From Acidobacteriota bacterium (GTDB lineage Bacteria > Acidobacteriota > Vicinamibacteria > Vicinamibacterales > CAVVIG01), in NCBI GenBank assembly GCA_003222455.1, contig QHWF01000323.1, forward strand, positions 1 through 8,431: a stretch of DNA of 8,431 nt, written 5' to 3'. Positions 7,048-8,431 of this stretch are shown in pieces. A program made the position numbers and the translations under genes. Every line of letters begins with the position of its first letter. The stretch's first letter is position 1. Under the pieces are notes generated by a model. The model searched no databases. It had not been told where the DNA came from and was given only the letters and a program-made list of their open reading frames with translations.

Positions 7048-8072
7048 TGGCGCGCCTGAACGTCGGATTGATCGGGCTGGGGCGGCTCGGCCGCGTGTAC
7101 GCGCGCGACCTGAGCGCGCGGATCGCGCAGACGCGGCTCACGGCCGTGGCCGACACCGACGGTGTGCTCGCCGGCCAACTCGCGGCGGAGTTCGAGGTGC
7201 CTCAGGCGTACGAGGATCCGCGCGGGTTGATCGCCGATCCGGACGTCGACGCGGTGGTGATCGTCAGCCCGACGCACACGCATCGCGATCTCGTCAAGGC
7301 GGCGCTGGCCGCGAACAAGCCGACGTTCTGCGAGAAACCGCCGGCGATCTCGCTGGCCGATGCGACCGACATGGCGGCCGCCGTCGAGCGGACGGGGACG
7401 TTCCTGCAGATGGGTTTCATGCGACGCTTCGATCCCGGCTATGCCTCGGCGAAGCGTCAGATCGACGAAGGCCGCATCGGCCGTCCGGTCGTGTTCAAGG
7501 CGACGTCGAGGGATCCGTTTCCGCCCAGCCTCGCGTACGCGAACCCGAAGAGCAGCGGCGGCATCTTCATCGACATGGGCATCCACGATTTCGATCTGGC
7601 CCGCTGGTTCATGGGCGAGATCGAGAGCGTGCAGGCGATCGGCGCCACGCTGGTGTTTCCCGAGCTGGCGACGGTCGGCGATCGCGACAACGTGATTGCC
7701 ATGCTCGCGTTCGCCGACGGCCGTCTCGGCGTCGTCGATCTGACGCGGAACGGCGTCTACGGCTACGACATCACCACCGAGCTGCTGGGGACGGAAGGCA
7801 CGATTCGCGTCGGTTACATCCGGGAGACGCCCGTCCTCGTGATGACGCCGAACAGCGTCGCGCACGACACCGTGCCGTACTTCATGGAGCGGTTCGAGCG
7901 CGCCTACACGCTGCAACTCGAGAACTTCGCCGAAAACGTGCTGCGCAACCGGCCGCCGCCCATCACCATCCGCGACGGCGTCGAGGCGCTGCGCGTGGCG
8001 GTCGCGGCGACGCGTGCCTGCGAGACCGGCGAGCGTGTGGAGGTGCGCGCCATCGTACCGGAACGGCTATGA
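7047..8072 (+). CDS. iolG: IolG-type inositol 2-dehydrogenase (Gfo/Idh/MocA family)
   Basis: NAD-dependent cytoplasmic oxidoreductase of 341 aa, predicted to oxidise myo-inositol to 2-keto-myo-inositol, the first catabolic step. The N-terminal Rossmann fold has GLIGLGRLGRVYA (G10-x-G12-x-x-G15), Asp36-Asp38 after strand 2 (consistent with NAD preference), and CEKPPAIS with the catalytic Lys97. The C-terminal domain has SGGIFIDMGIHDFDLARW, giving Asp176 and His180, which match the Lys-Asp-His set of Bacillus inositol dehydrogenase. RDPFPP (155-160) also fits IolG. The ATG at 7047 overlaps the TAA of the binding-protein gene; AGGGAG lies about 11 nt upstream. A scyllo-inositol or related polyol dehydrogenase in the same family is the main alternative, but the position beside iolC, iolD and the transporter favours inositol. 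Confidence 0.9.
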   Translation: MARLNVGLIGLGRLGRVYARDLSARIAQTRLTAVADTDGVLAGQLAAEFEVPQAYEDPRGLIADPDVDAVVIVSPTHTHRDLVKAALAANKPTFCEKPPAISLADATDMAAAVERTGTFLQMGFMRRFDPGYASAKRQIDEGRIGRPVVFKATSRDPFPPSLAYANPKSSGGIFIDMGIHDFDLARWFMGEIESVQAIGATLVFPELATVGDRDNVIAMLAFADGRLGVVDLTRNGVYGYDITTELLGTEGTIRVGYIRETPVLVMTPNSVAHDTVPYFMERFERAYTLQLENFAENVLRNRPPPITIRDGVEALRVAVAATRACETGERVEVRAIVPERL

Positions 8073-8138
8073 GAACGAAGAAACGAGAGCGATCCTCGAA
8101 GCGCGAGGCTTTCACTTTCAGCCAGGGGACGTTCTGGT

Positions 8139-8166
8139 CCGCTCTGAGGGAGCGCCTCAGGAGCGG
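8139..8166 (+). terminator. Possible transcription terminator hairpin after iolG
   Basis: CCGCTC-TGAGG (8139-8149), loop GAGCG, then CCTCA and GAGCGG with one bulged G at 8160: an 11 bp stem. It begins 67 bp after the iolG stop. The following bases (TGCGTTCG) are not a T-tract, so it is not a classic intrinsic terminator; it may be a weak one or an RNA-stabilising stem. Confidence 0.35.
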
Positions 8167-8275
8167 TGCGTTCGATCGACTTCTTTCAGCTGCACACCCG
8201 AAACCAGCAGGCGGGTGCGGTGCTCGCCTGACCGACCTGCTTCAGGGGCATTCGGATAACCAGCGGCGTCATTCA

Positions 8276-8409
8276 CCACGAAGGCCACGAAAACACGAAG
8301 ATCACGAAGAAGAATGTTTCATGGGCAACCTGCTGTAGAGAACGCCGATCGGCTCAATCGACCCGGAGGAATTTGCTGTCTTCTTCGTGTCTTCGTGTTC
8401 TTCGTGTTG
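8276..8409. repeat. Inverted pair of CTTCGTG / CACGAAG arrays
   Basis: CACGAA(G/A) units start at 8277, 8286, 8294 and 8303 (steps 9, 8, 9). In opposite orientation CTTCGTG starts at 8383, 8391 and 8400 (steps 8, 9). The roughly 70 bp interior includes the palindrome GCCGATCGGC (8345-8354), whose core CCGATCGG also lies at the outer stem of the 5793-5874 palindrome. This is the same repeat family and arrangement as at 5736-6026, so the binding-protein and iolG genes are bracketed by two copies of the arrangement. Confidence 0.85.
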
Positions 8410-8431
8410 ATTGATGCTACTGATGATCCGA

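Larger units (their letters stand above)
8073..8431. other. Intergenic region downstream of iolG, no convincing gene
   Basis: This 359 bp stretch shows no coding sequence I trust. Short open frames run through it, but without homology or a good ribosome site; one ends in the tiny MGNLL-stop. It contains two small hairpins just after iolG (CCTCG-N5-CGAGG at 8094-8108, then the 8139-8166 stem) and an inverted pair of CTTCGTG arrays near the right edge. Confidence 0.7.

Noticed and set aside
8014..8338. Short open frames after iolG (81 and 89 codons).
   Set aside because: They overlap the iolG end or run into repeat arrays and show no ribosome site or homology that I can see.

Overview
The window is high-GC bacterial chromosomal DNA carrying part of a myo-inositol uptake and breakdown locus. 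The GC-rich coding, the lipoprotein-type sugar-binding protein and especially the intergenic arrays of 8-9 bp units (TTCTTCGTG, TCCTCCGCG and TTCTGCGAG types) resemble what I remember from Acidobacteriota, perhaps Vicinamibacteria. That placement is an inference from memory, not a sequence match.

Layout: 1-107 holds four to five near-tandem copies of a ~23 bp repeat just past the end of iolD. 108-2908 carries, on the minus strand, iolC followed by iolD with a 19 bp overlap. iolC (5-dehydro-2-deoxygluconokinase) is interrupted by an in-frame TAG at 2240-2242, with clear PfkB homology in the same frame on both sides. iolD encodes the ThDP-dependent ring-opening hydrolase. 2909-3264 is a divergent intergenic region full of inverted and 9-bp-periodic repeats. 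3265-8072 is plus strand: a sugar-type ABC ATPase (500 aa) and its permease (4 bp overlap), a 358 bp gap filled by a repeat-bounded cruciform-like element, then a lipoprotein sugar-binding protein whose stop overlaps the start of an IolG-type inositol dehydrogenase. 8073-8431 has no convincing gene; it holds a hairpin and another inverted pair of CTTCGTG arrays.

Together the genes predict inositol import (binding protein, permease, ATPase), oxidation to 2-keto-inositol (IolG), hydrolytic ring opening (IolD) and phosphorylation (IolC). The dehydratase (IolE), isomerase (IolB), aldolase (IolJ) and semialdehyde dehydrogenase (IolA) are not in the window.

The catabolic genes are of known families. 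The unusual content is the intergenic DNA: three differently spelled nonamer array families that fit one pattern, TNCTNCGNG, differing only at every third base; a folded palindromic element splitting the transporter operon; a long hairpin occupying the Shine-Dalgarno position of the ATPase gene; and the amber codon in iolC.
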